Shown here: one piece after another, positions 1 to 5,718 of the stretch
Layout of the letters: the number at the start of each line of letters is the position of its first letter
Numbering within the stretch: position 1 is the first letter of the stretch
DNA from: an uncultured Oscillospiraceae bacterium
Lineage (GTDB): Bacteria > Bacillota > Clostridia > Oscillospirales > Oscillospiraceae
Assembly: GCA_904398675.1 (NCBI GenBank)
Contig: CAJFPI010000155.1
Coordinates: 1-6,109 of the forward strand
Direction of reading: 5' to 3'
Length of the DNA: 6,109 nt
Translations under genes and position numbers: made by a program
Notes under the pieces: generated by a model
Told to the model about the DNA's origin: nothing
Databases searched by the model: none
Seen by the model: only the letters and a program-made list of their open reading frames with translations

Positions 1-127
1 CAAGGGAGAGGACATTGTCATCAACAGCGGCAATGTGGGTCCGGTGAGCCAGAAACTCTATGATACGATTTATGGCATGCAGACCGGTACCGTGAAGGAC
101 GACATGGGCTGGATCATGACCATCTGA
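1..127 (+). CDS. ilvE: Branched-chain amino acid aminotransferase, C-terminal end (5' partial)
   Basis: The reading frame enters from the left edge (first full codon at base 2) and ends at TGA 125-127, leaving 41 C-terminal residues. The visible tail includes GPVSQKLYDTIYGMQTG and ends in DDMGWIMTI. This matches the characteristic end of PLP fold-type IV branched-chain aminotransferases, where a GPxxxKLYDxLxGIQxG stretch is followed by a DxxGW ending. The family interconverts leucine, isoleucine and valine with their 2-oxo acids in the cytoplasm, using glutamate/2-oxoglutarate. The catalytic lysine and most of the protein lie outside the window, so activity cannot be judged. It is separated from the next gene by a terminator and a new promoter, so it is probably not co-transcribed with the operon. 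The call rests only on the short C-terminal signature. Confidence 0.78.
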   Translation, partial: KGEDIVINSGNVGPVSQKLYDTIYGMQTGTVKDDMGWIMTI

Positions 128-158
128 AGGGCCGGTAAAACGCGGCTCCAACATACAA

Positions 159-195
159 AAGGCCCGCCCTCATCCTGGGGGCGGGCCTTGGTTTT
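159..195 (+). terminator. Rho-independent terminator after ilvE
   Basis: An 11-bp perfect GC-rich stem (AAGGCCCGCCC at 159-169 with GGGCGGGCCTT at 179-189) surrounds a 9-nt loop that can close by two further pairs. A short T-run (192-195) follows. It lies 31 nt after the ilvE stop codon and ends transcription of that gene before the promoter at 207. Confidence 0.88.
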
Positions 196-206
196 GCCTG
201 AAAAGA

Positions 207-235
207 TTGACAGAGGGGAGGCGGTGTGGTACGCT
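207..235 (+). promoter_or_regulatory. Sigma-A type promoter with extended -10 for the five-gene operon
   Basis: A perfect -35 hexamer TTGACA (207-212) is followed by exactly 17 nt and a -10 hexamer TACGCT (230-235). The -10 is immediately preceded by TGG (227-229), the extended -10 TGn motif. The -10 itself matches TATAAT at only three positions, though these include the key first T, second A and last T. The consensus -35, ideal spacing and TGn element make up for this. The predicted start of transcription is near 242, giving a leader of about 67 nt before the aminotransferase ATG. The promoter sits just after the upstream terminator, as expected for an independently controlled unit. Confidence 0.75.
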
Positions 236-238
236 GTT

Positions 239-263
239 TTCACAGACGTGAATCCTTATTCAC
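239..263. promoter_or_regulatory. Candidate operator: three alternating TTCAC/GTGAA half-sites
   Basis: Half-sites TTCAC (239-243), GTGAA (248-252) and TTCAC (259-263) alternate in orientation. The right-hand pair forms a perfect 16-nt palindrome, GTGAATCCTTATTCAC (248-263). The left-hand pair is a second inverted repeat with 5-nt arms and a 4-nt spacer. The array covers the predicted transcription start (near 242) just downstream of the -10, where a bound repressor would block initiation or promoter escape. The TetR-family protein encoded third in the operon is the obvious candidate ligand. The repeats are seen directly; the binding assignment is inference. The palindrome could also form a weak 6-bp RNA hairpin. 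Confidence 0.55.
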
Positions 264-295
264 ATGGAGGAAGATGAGCAGCGGAAGGCAGCGAC

Positions 296-301
296 AGGAG
301 G
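296..301 (+). promoter_or_regulatory. Strong ribosome binding site that fixes the aminotransferase start
   Basis: A perfect AGGAGG lies 7 nt before the ATG at 309. The in-frame upstream ATG at 264 has no Shine-Dalgarno sequence and overlaps the edge of the candidate operator, so 309 is the supported start. Confidence 0.9.
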
Positions 302-308
302 TATTGCC

Positions 309-1793
309 ATGGCCTACAACGGATTTGCAATTGACGAGTATCTGGACGCGGCGGCGGTGACGCGGCAGCTGGACGAGCTGATCCGAAAGCCGGTGTACTC
401 CATCCGGCGGGAAAAACTGGAGGAGTATGTCCAGCACTACTTTGAGGAGAAATGCCCCAAATCAAAGGAGATGATTACAAAGGCCAGGAAGGTGATCCCC
501 GGCGGGGTGCAGCACAACCTGGCTTTCAACTACCCCTTCCCCATTGTCATTACCAGGGCCGAGGGGGCAAAGCTCTACGATCTTGACGGCAACTGGTACT
601 ATGATCTGCTCCAGGCCGGCGGCCCCACGATCCTCGGCAGCAATCCGCCGGCGGTGCGGGATCAGGTCATCGAGCTTTTGAAAACCTGCGGACCCTCCAC
701 GGGGCTGTTCCACGAGTTTGAGTACAAGCTGGCCAAGAAGATCTCGGACCTGGTGCCCTCGGTGGAGATGTTCCGGATGCTGGGCTCCGGCACGGAGGCG
801 GACATGGTGGCCGTCCGCATCGCCCGGCTGAAGACGGGCAAGAAGAATATCCTGAAGATGGGCGGCGCCTACCACGGGTGGTCCGACCAGCTGGCCTACG
901 GCATCCGCATCCCCGGCACCAAGGGCATTCTCTCCAAGGGGGTACCCGGCTTTGTCTTCAAGCACACCGACGAGTTTTTCCCCAACGACCTGGAGGATCT
1001 GGAGAGAAAGCTGAAGGCCAACCGCCTCACCGGCGGCACGGCGGCGGTGTTCCTGGAGCCCATGGGCCCCGAGAGCGGCACCCGTCCCCTCTCCAAGGAG
1101 TTTGTCCGGGGCGCTGCCAAGCTGGCCCGGGACTATGGAGCCCTGGTGGTCTTTGACGAGGTAGTGACAGGATTCCGCATCGGCCTCAGCGGCGCTCAGG
1201 GCTACTTCGGCGTGGACCCGGATCTCACGGTGTTCGGCAAGATCATCGCCGGGGGATATCCCGGCGCCGGCGGCGTGGGCGGCCACGCCGACTGCATGGC
1301 CCACCTGGGGGCCGGGCTGGACAGCTCCGGGAAAAAGGTCTCCAAGGCCATGTGCGGCGGCACCATGGCGGCCACGCCCCTCTCCTGCGCCGCCGGATAC
1401 TTCGCCCTGTGCGAGATCGAGCGCACCAACGCCTGCGAGACCGCCGGCCGGATGGGCGACCGGCTGACAAAGGGACTGCAGGGCCTTATCGCCAAGTATG
1501 ACCTGCCCTTTGTGGCCTTCAACCAGGGGTCCATCTGCCATCTGGACAGCGTGGGCACCATGCATTTTGCCATCGACTGGAAAAAGCCCTGGACCATTCC
1601 CCAGATCCTCAAGCAGACCGGCATCCGGCAAAAGGAGATGGAGCACATGGGGGCCGCCTACATGGCCGAGGGGATCGTCACCCTGGCCGGGTCCCGGCTG
1701 TACACCAGCGCCGCCTACACCGAGGAGATGATCGATGACGTGCTCTCCCGGTTTGACCGGGTGCTCTCCGGCTGCGGCCCCACGGGGGACTGA
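309..1793 (+). CDS. Class III PLP aminotransferase, glutamate-1-semialdehyde aminomutase-like
   Basis: This is a 494-residue fold-type I PLP enzyme of the class III aminotransferase family, closest in motif pattern to glutamate-1-semialdehyde 2,1-aminomutase and related amine or beta-amino-acid transaminases. The catalytic core looks intact. It has a GSGTEA cofactor phosphate-binding loop at residues 159-164, YHG at 188-190 beside the PLP ring, FDEV with the pyridine-binding Asp283, and the Schiff-base lysine Lys311 in FGKIIAGGYPG. GTMAATPL at 351-358 corresponds to the conserved GTxxxNPL-type phosphate-contact loop. The homologous core starts near residue 55, so about 50 residues form an N-terminal helical extension; ordinary family members are about 430 residues long. 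ATG 309 was chosen for its ribosome binding site; an in-frame ATG at 264 would add 15 unlikely residues. It is the first gene of the operon and lies 3 nt before the aldolase. No heme genes are nearby, so a hemL role is unlikely. It more plausibly transaminates an amine-bearing intermediate in carbohydrate catabolism. The substrate is unknown. Confidence 0.88.
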   Translation: MAYNGFAIDEYLDAAAVTRQLDELIRKPVYSIRREKLEEYVQHYFEEKCPKSKEMITKARKVIPGGVQHNLAFNYPFPIVITRAEGAKLYDLDGNWYYDLLQAGGPTILGSNPPAVRDQVIELLKTCGPSTGLFHEFEYKLAKKISDLVPSVEMFRMLGSGTEADMVAVRIARLKTGKKNILKMGGAYHGWSDQLAYGIRIPGTKGILSKGVPGFVFKHTDEFFPNDLEDLERKLKANRLTGGTAAVFLEPMGPESGTRPLSKEFVRGAAKLARDYGALVVFDEVVTGFRIGLSGAQGYFGVDPDLTVFGKIIAGGYPGAGGVGGHADCMAHLGAGLDSSGKKVSKAMCGGTMAATPLSCAAGYFALCEIERTNACETAGRMGDRLTKGLQGLIAKYDLPFVAFNQGSICHLDSVGTMHFAIDWKKPWTIPQILKQTGIRQKEMEHMGAAYMAEGIVTLAGSRLYTSAAYTEEMIDDVLSRFDRVLSGCGPTGD

Positions 1794-1796
1794 GCC

Positions 1797-2906
1797 ATGG
1801 CCTATTCGGAACAGGAGGCCAGGAGGCTGGTGGTGGAGGCCGGACGGCGGCTTCTGGAGCGGGGCCTTGTGGCCCGGACCTGGGGCAACATCAGCGCCCG
1901 GATTTCCGACACCCGCTTTGTCATCACCCCCAGCGGCCTGGGCTACGACACCATGACGCCGGAGCAGCTGGTGGTGGTGGACGGCCGGGACGGCTCCTGG
2001 GAGGGGGCGAGAAAGCCCTCCAGCGAGAAGGGGATCCACGCCGACGCCTACCGCCTGCGCCCGTCGGCGGACTTTGTGATCCACACCCATCAGGATATGG
2101 CCACCATCTGCGGCGTCGCCGGCCGGGATCTGGTGACAGGCCACGCCCTGCTGGGTGGCCGGGTGCCCTGCGCGGCCTACGGCCTGCCCTCCACACAGGA
2201 ACTCCGCCGGGCGGTGGCGGAGCAGGTGGCCGCCAACCCCCACAGCAGCGCCTTTCTCCTTCGGAACCACGGGGCGCTGTGCCTGGGGACGGATATGGAG
2301 GGGGCTTTCGCCGTGTCGGAGGCCCTGGAGGAGGTGTGCCGGGAGCGGGTGGCCCGGGCGGTGCCGCCGCCGGAGCTGCCGGTCTATATCCCGGACCTCG
2401 GGGAGAGCCGGCGGCAGGGGGACGCCTTTGTGCTGCAGCTGGGCGGGGCGGAGCAGGTCTGCTCCCTCAGCGCACCCGGCAGGGAACCCGCCGCGGCCCT
2501 CCACGCCGCCCTCTACCGCAGCGGCGCTGCCGGGGCCGTTATCCACCTGCGGGATCCTGACACGGTGGCGGTGAGCATGGAGGGCAGGACGCTCCGCCCT
2601 CTGGTGGATGATCTGGCACAGATCGCCGGGGCGGCGGTCCGATGCGTCTCCTCCTATGAGGGGGCGGAGGTGCTGCGGGGGCTGGGCCGCCGGGCCGCGG
2701 TGCTGATGCAGGGCGCCGGGGCGCTCTGTGTCGGCGCCGACCGGGAGGAGGCGGCAGCTGTAGCCCAGCTGCTGAAGAAGGGGTGCCTGGCCCGCCGCTT
2801 TGGGGAGACCATGCCGGGCTGCCGGCCCCTGGGGCGGGGGGACGCCGCTCTGCAGCGCCTTATCTATGTGACAACATACGCCAGGCGGAAGGATGCGGAG
2901 GAATAG
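1797..2906 (+). CDS. Tandem class II aldolase/adducin-fold protein: active N-half, degenerate C-half
   Basis: This 369-residue cytoplasmic protein is related to L-fuculose-phosphate aldolase, whose single-domain members are about 210-230 residues. The N-terminal domain (about 1-190) keeps the full active-site pattern: WGN at 29-31, SSE at 75-77 with the likely general acid/base Glu77, the HTH zinc ligands His96 and His98, and the third ligand His158 in RNHGAL. The C-terminal half (about 225-335) repeats the fold pattern: LHAALY at 235-240, AVIHLR at 247-252, a LVDDLAQIAG stretch at 269-278, and QGAGALCVGAD at 305-315. Only the first metal His is kept (His250). The second is Arg252, the third is Ala307, and the aligned Glu is Ala232. 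That half is therefore probably non-catalytic and may be structural or regulatory. The family makes or cleaves C-C bonds in phosphorylated ketoses (fuculose-, rhamnulose- or ribulose-type) or epimerises them. The start lies 3 nt after the aminotransferase stop with GGGGGA 7 nt before it, suggesting coupled translation. Its exact substrate is not known. Confidence 0.87.
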   Translation: MAYSEQEARRLVVEAGRRLLERGLVARTWGNISARISDTRFVITPSGLGYDTMTPEQLVVVDGRDGSWEGARKPSSEKGIHADAYRLRPSADFVIHTHQDMATICGVAGRDLVTGHALLGGRVPCAAYGLPSTQELRRAVAEQVAANPHSSAFLLRNHGALCLGTDMEGAFAVSEALEEVCRERVARAVPPPELPVYIPDLGESRRQGDAFVLQLGGAEQVCSLSAPGREPAAALHAALYRSGAAGAVIHLRDPDTVAVSMEGRTLRPLVDDLAQIAGAAVRCVSSYEGAEVLRGLGRRAAVLMQGAGALCVGADREEAAAVAQLLKKGCLARRFGETMPGCRPLGRGDAALQRLIYVTTYARRKDAEE

Positions 2907-2909
2907 CCG

Positions 2910-3554
2910 GTGCTGAAGAAACTCACGGCGGAGAAACAGACGGAGATCCTGGAGGCGGGGATCGAGGCCTTTGCCCAGGGCGGGTTCCACGCTGCCGGCA
3001 TGGCGGACATCGCCCGCCGGGCGGGGATCAGCGTAGGGGTCCTCTATAAGTACTATGAGAATAAGGAGGCGTTCTTCCGCGCCTGCCTCCGCCACAGTCT
3101 GGCCGCGCTGGAGCGGGTGCTGGCGGAGGTGACGGCCCGGGAGGACAAGCTCCTCCACTATGCCGGTCAGATGATCCGCGCGCTCCAGTCCTTTTCCCGG
3201 GACCACCCCAGTCACATCCGCCTCTACCACCAGATCACCAATGCCAGCGGGACGATCGCCCGGCAGCTGGCGGAGGAGATCGAGGGGGTCACCGCCCGGC
3301 TCTACACCGCGGTGATCGCCAGGGCCCAGGCGGCGGGTGATCTGCGGCAGGACATGGATCCCAGGTTTTTCGCCTTCTTTTTTGACAATCTTTTGATGAT
3401 GCTGCAATTTTCCTATTCCTGCGACTACTACCGGGCCAGGATGGCCCTCTACTGCGGAGCGGAGCAGGAGGAGGGGCTGATGGAGGCGGAGCTTTTGAAG
3501 TTTCTGGAGTCCGCCTTTACCCTGGAGCAGCACCAGATCGACCACCGGCCATAA
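2910..3554 (+). CDS. TetR/AcrR-family transcriptional regulator
   Basis: This 214-residue protein has a typical TetR layout. The N-terminal DNA-binding domain (about 5-58) has a helix-turn-helix around residues 31-49 (ADIARRAGISVGVLYKYY), followed by NKEAFF, the usual start of helix 4. The C-terminal helical ligand-binding and dimerisation domain (about 60-214) is not conserved enough to suggest an effector. Its DLRQDMDPRFFAFFF segment near residue 150 is typical of the family. The start is a GTG at 2910 with GGAGG at 2897-2901 (8-nt spacing), which overlaps the end of the aldolase gene; the intergenic gap is 3 nt. Lying inside the operon between two enzymes, it should be produced together with them. 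Autoregulation through the half-site array at 239-263 is the simplest model. No divergent target gene is visible in the window. Whether it represses or activates is inferred from family behaviour (usually repression). Confidence 0.92.
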   Translation: MLKKLTAEKQTEILEAGIEAFAQGGFHAAGMADIARRAGISVGVLYKYYENKEAFFRACLRHSLAALERVLAEVTAREDKLLHYAGQMIRALQSFSRDHPSHIRLYHQITNASGTIARQLAEEIEGVTARLYTAVIARAQAAGDLRQDMDPRFFAFFFDNLLMMLQFSYSCDYYRARMALYCGAEQEEGLMEAELLKFLESAFTLEQHQIDHRP

Positions 3555-3576
3555 CAGAGCGGAGGGGGAATGCGTG

Positions 3577-5184
3577 ATGAAGTATGTGTTGGCTTATGAC
3601 ATAGGGACCACTGGAGTGAAGACCTGCCTCTTCTCCATTGACAAGGATATTTCCCTGGTCTCCAGCGCCCAGCGGGGCTATCACCTCTACATCCTGCCGG
3701 ACGGCGGGGCGGAGCAGGACGGGGAGGAGTGGTGGGAGGCCATGTGCGCCACCACCCGGGAGATCTTCTCCGCCGGAACGGTGGCCCCGTCGGAGGTGGC
3801 GGGCCTCTCCTTCTGTTCCCAGATGCAGGGGCTGGTGCTGGTGGACCGGTCGGGCGTACCGGTCCGCCGCCCCATGAGCTATATGGACCAGCGCTCCGGC
3901 GAGGAACTGCGCCGGGGCATTGCCCACGGCGTTCAGATCGCCGGGGCCAATGTGAGAAAGCTTCTCACCAGCCTGCGCCTCACCGGGGCGGTATCCAGCA
4001 GCGTGAAGGACCCGCTGTGGAAATATAAGTGGGTGGAAGGCCATGAGCCGGAGAACTTCGCCCGGGCGTGGAAGTGGCTGGATGTGAAGGAGTATCTGAT
4101 CCTCCGATGCACGGGGGAGGCGGTGATGACCCGGGACAGCGCCTATGCCACCTTCCTCTACGACACCCGGAAGGGACACCAGGGCTGGAGCGAAAAGCTC
4201 TGCCGGATGTTCGGCGTCCGGATGGAGCATCTGCCCCGGCTGGTGGACGCCACGGAGCTGGTGAGCCGCCTGACGGAGAAGGCCGCCGGGGAGCTGGGGC
4301 TTGCGCCGGGAACGCCGGTGTTCGGCGGCGGAGGGGACGCGGCCCTGATCTGCGTGGGAGCCGGTGCTGCCGCCGTGGGCAGCACCCATATCTACTGTGG
4401 CACCTCCGGCTGGGTCTCTACTGTGACGGAGCGGCAGATGGTGGACGTCACCGCTATGATCGCCGCCATTGTGGGCGCCCAGAATGGGCGGTACAGCTAC
4501 TTTGCCGAGATGGAGACTGCCGGCAAATGCCTGGAGTGGGTGAAGGATCACCTGGCCCTGGACGAGATCGGCATCTACCTGGAGAAACGGGACGTAGCCC
4601 ACAGCCAGGAGGCGGTGTACCGCAGCCTCTACGACTACATGACCGAGACGGTAAAGGATGTACCCCCCGGCTCCGGCGGGGTGATTTTCACCCCCTGGCT
4701 CCACGGCAACCGCTGTCCATTTGAGGACCCCAGCGCCGCCGGGATGTTCTTCAACATCCGGCTGGAGACGGGAAAAACCGAGATGATCAACGCTGTTTTG
4801 GAGGGGACCTGTTTCCATCTGAACTGGATGCTGGAGTGCCAGGAGCGGAAACTGCGGACCTCCAACCCGGTCCGGTTCGTTGGCGGCGGGGCGCTGTCAC
4901 CGGTGACCTGCCAGCGCCTGGCGGATATTACCGGGCGGACGGTGGAGGTTGTGGAAAATCCCCAGAATGTGGGAGCTGTGGGCGCTGCCGCCGTGGTGGG
5001 GGTGGGCCTCGGGGAGATTGAGAGCCTGGACGCGGTGTGCCGGTTTATCCCCGTGGCGGCCCGGTACACGCCGGATCCGGCCCGCACCGCCCTCTACCGC
5101 CCCTACTATGAGGTGTTCAAGCGCCTCTACCGGTCTAACCAAAAGAATTTTCAGGCGCTGAACCGCGCCGGGAACCGAGGATAA
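3577..5184 (+). CDS. FGGY-family carbohydrate kinase, xylulokinase-like
   Basis: This 535-residue sugar kinase of the ASKHA fold would phosphorylate a ketose, polyol or related sugar with ATP in the cytoplasm. The N-terminal domain opens with the phosphate loop YDIGTTGVK (Asp8). The likely catalytic base is Asp254 in FGGGGDAAL. GTSGW at 275-279 and FVGGGALSPVTCQRLAD at 434-450 are the ATP-domain signatures, and PWLHGNRCPFEDPSAAG at 373-389 matches the FGGY C-terminal pattern. The order and spacing fit xylulokinase-type members (about 490-520 residues). The sugar-site motif that reads QMHG in E. coli xylulokinase is QMQG here (82-85), so the substrate may not be xylulose. Start choice: ATG 3577 is used; a GTG at 3574 adds one residue and sits at better spacing (8 nt) from GGAGG 3561-3565, so either is possible. 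It lies 22 nt after the TetR gene, and together with the aldolase it suggests a phosphorylate-then-cleave route. Confidence 0.9.
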   Translation: MKYVLAYDIGTTGVKTCLFSIDKDISLVSSAQRGYHLYILPDGGAEQDGEEWWEAMCATTREIFSAGTVAPSEVAGLSFCSQMQGLVLVDRSGVPVRRPMSYMDQRSGEELRRGIAHGVQIAGANVRKLLTSLRLTGAVSSSVKDPLWKYKWVEGHEPENFARAWKWLDVKEYLILRCTGEAVMTRDSAYATFLYDTRKGHQGWSEKLCRMFGVRMEHLPRLVDATELVSRLTEKAAGELGLAPGTPVFGGGGDAALICVGAGAAAVGSTHIYCGTSGWVSTVTERQMVDVTAMIAAIVGAQNGRYSYFAEMETAGKCLEWVKDHLALDEIGIYLEKRDVAHSQEAVYRSLYDYMTETVKDVPPGSGGVIFTPWLHGNRCPFEDPSAAGMFFNIRLETGKTEMINAVLEGTCFHLNWMLECQERKLRTSNPVRFVGGGALSPVTCQRLADITGRTVEVVENPQNVGAVGAAAVVGVGLGEIESLDAVCRFIPVAARYTPDPARTALYRPYYEVFKRLYRSNQKNFQALNRAGNRG

Positions 5185-5195
5185 GGAGGAGGCCC

Positions 5196-5618
5196 ATGTC
5201 CAGAAAAGAAGTGATTCGATCCCTGAAATTCCTGCTGTTTTCCATCTCCGCAGGCATCATCGAGCTGGTGGCGTTCTCCCTTTTAAACGAGGTGACGGAA
5301 TGGAGCTACTGGCCCTGCTACCTGATCGCACTGGTGCTGTCGGTGCTGTGGAACTTCACCCTCAATCGCCGCTATACCTTCCAGTCCGCCAATAATGTCC
5401 CCCGGGCCATGGCGCTGGTTTTTCTCTTTTACTGCGTGTTTACCCCCCTTTCCACGCTGCTGGGAAGTTTCCTGGCGGACACGCTGCACTGGAATGAGTA
5501 TCTGGTCACCATCCTCAACATGGCGGCCAACTTCATCCTGGAGTATCTCTATGACCGCCTGGTGGTGTTCCGCGCCTCTATCGATACCAACGCCAGAGCG
5601 CAGAGGCAGCAGGGCTAG
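5196..5618 (+). CDS. GtrA-family small multi-pass membrane protein
   Basis: This 140-residue hydrophobic protein has four predicted membrane helices at about residues 10-31, 38-55, 70-93 and 101-119. It carries GtrA family marks: WNFTLNRRYTFQ (52-63) after helix 2, and NFILEYLYDRLVVF (112-125) at the C-terminal end, the repeated N-F-x-R-x-V-F type pattern. Characterised members are thought to help move or present polyprenyl-phosphate-linked sugars across the membrane for surface polysaccharide modification, as in phage O-antigen glucosylation clusters. Many bacterial members have no known role. ATG 5196 is preceded by AGGAGG at 5184-5189 (6-nt spacing), which overlaps the kinase stop codon. 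The gap is 11 nt, so it is the last gene of the operon. No partner glycosyltransferase is visible, so its place beside a sugar kinase and aldolase is unexplained. It could act on sugar transport or handling, but that is inference. Confidence 0.88.
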   Translation: MSRKEVIRSLKFLLFSISAGIIELVAFSLLNEVTEWSYWPCYLIALVLSVLWNFTLNRRYTFQSANNVPRAMALVFLFYCVFTPLSTLLGSFLADTLHWNEYLVTILNMAANFILEYLYDRLVVFRASIDTNARAQRQQG

Positions 5619-5630
5619 GAGGCGCCGGCC

Positions 5631-5648
5631 ATGCCTGACTTGGACTGA
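5631..5648 (+). other. Five-codon minigene with a strong ribosome binding site (MPDLD)
   Basis: A perfect AGGAGG (5617-5622, overlapping the GtrA stop) stands 8 nt before ATG 5631, and the frame stops at TGA 5646-5648 after five codons. The initiation site looks as good as those of the real genes, yet the terminator hairpin starts 6 nt after the stop. It may be the remnant of a sixth operon gene lost by deletion, a translated minigene, or chance. No function is claimed. Confidence 0.3.
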
Positions 5649-5653
5649 AACAC

Positions 5654-5691
5654 AAAAATGTCCCCGGTTCCTGAGAACCGGGGACATTTTT
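5654..5691. terminator. Bidirectional rho-independent terminator between GtrA and ppdK
   Basis: A perfect 17-bp stem (AAAAATGTCCCCGGTTC at 5654-5670 with its complement at 5675-5691) closes on a CTGA tetraloop. The A-run on one side and T-run on the other give a U-tract for RNA polymerase coming from either strand. It ends the plus-strand operon 35 nt after the GtrA stop and the minus-strand ppdK gene 27 nt after its stop. Confidence 0.93.
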
Positions 5692-5718
5692 GACATTTTT
5701 ATAGGAGCCTTGCCGCTG

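Noticed and set aside
264..308. Upstream in-frame ATG giving a 509-residue aminotransferase
   Set aside because: It has no Shine-Dalgarno sequence, and the added residues are not family-like. ATG 309 has AGGAGG at 7 nt.
128..308. Riboswitch or small RNA in the leader region
   Set aside because: After the terminator and promoter only about 67 nt of leader remain. It holds short inverted repeats and a ribosome binding site, with no larger conserved fold that I can recognise.
274..360. Possible 28-codon leader peptide overlapping the aminotransferase start in another frame
   Set aside because: GGAGG at 266-270 is only 3 nt from its ATG, too close for good initiation. The peptide has no run of regulatory codons and there is no attenuator hairpin.
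3382..3411. TTGACA with a nearby AT-rich stretch inside the TetR gene, as an internal promoter for the kinase
   Set aside because: At spacings of 16-18 nt the candidate -10 sequences (GCAATT, CAATTT, AATTTT) match TATAAT poorly. The AT-rich patch is explained by Phe/Leu/Met codons.
462..3545. A 1027-codon open frame on the minus strand, antisense to the aminotransferase, aldolase and TetR genes
   Set aside because: It is a shadow of high-GC coding sequence. Its product is low-complexity (rich in G, A, H, L, P, R), shows no recognisable domain, and runs unchanged through three well-supported plus-strand genes and their junctions.
3517..4818. A 433-codon minus-strand open frame opposite the kinase
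   Set aside because: The same G/C-rich antisense artefact. The plus strand has intact FGGY kinase motifs throughout.
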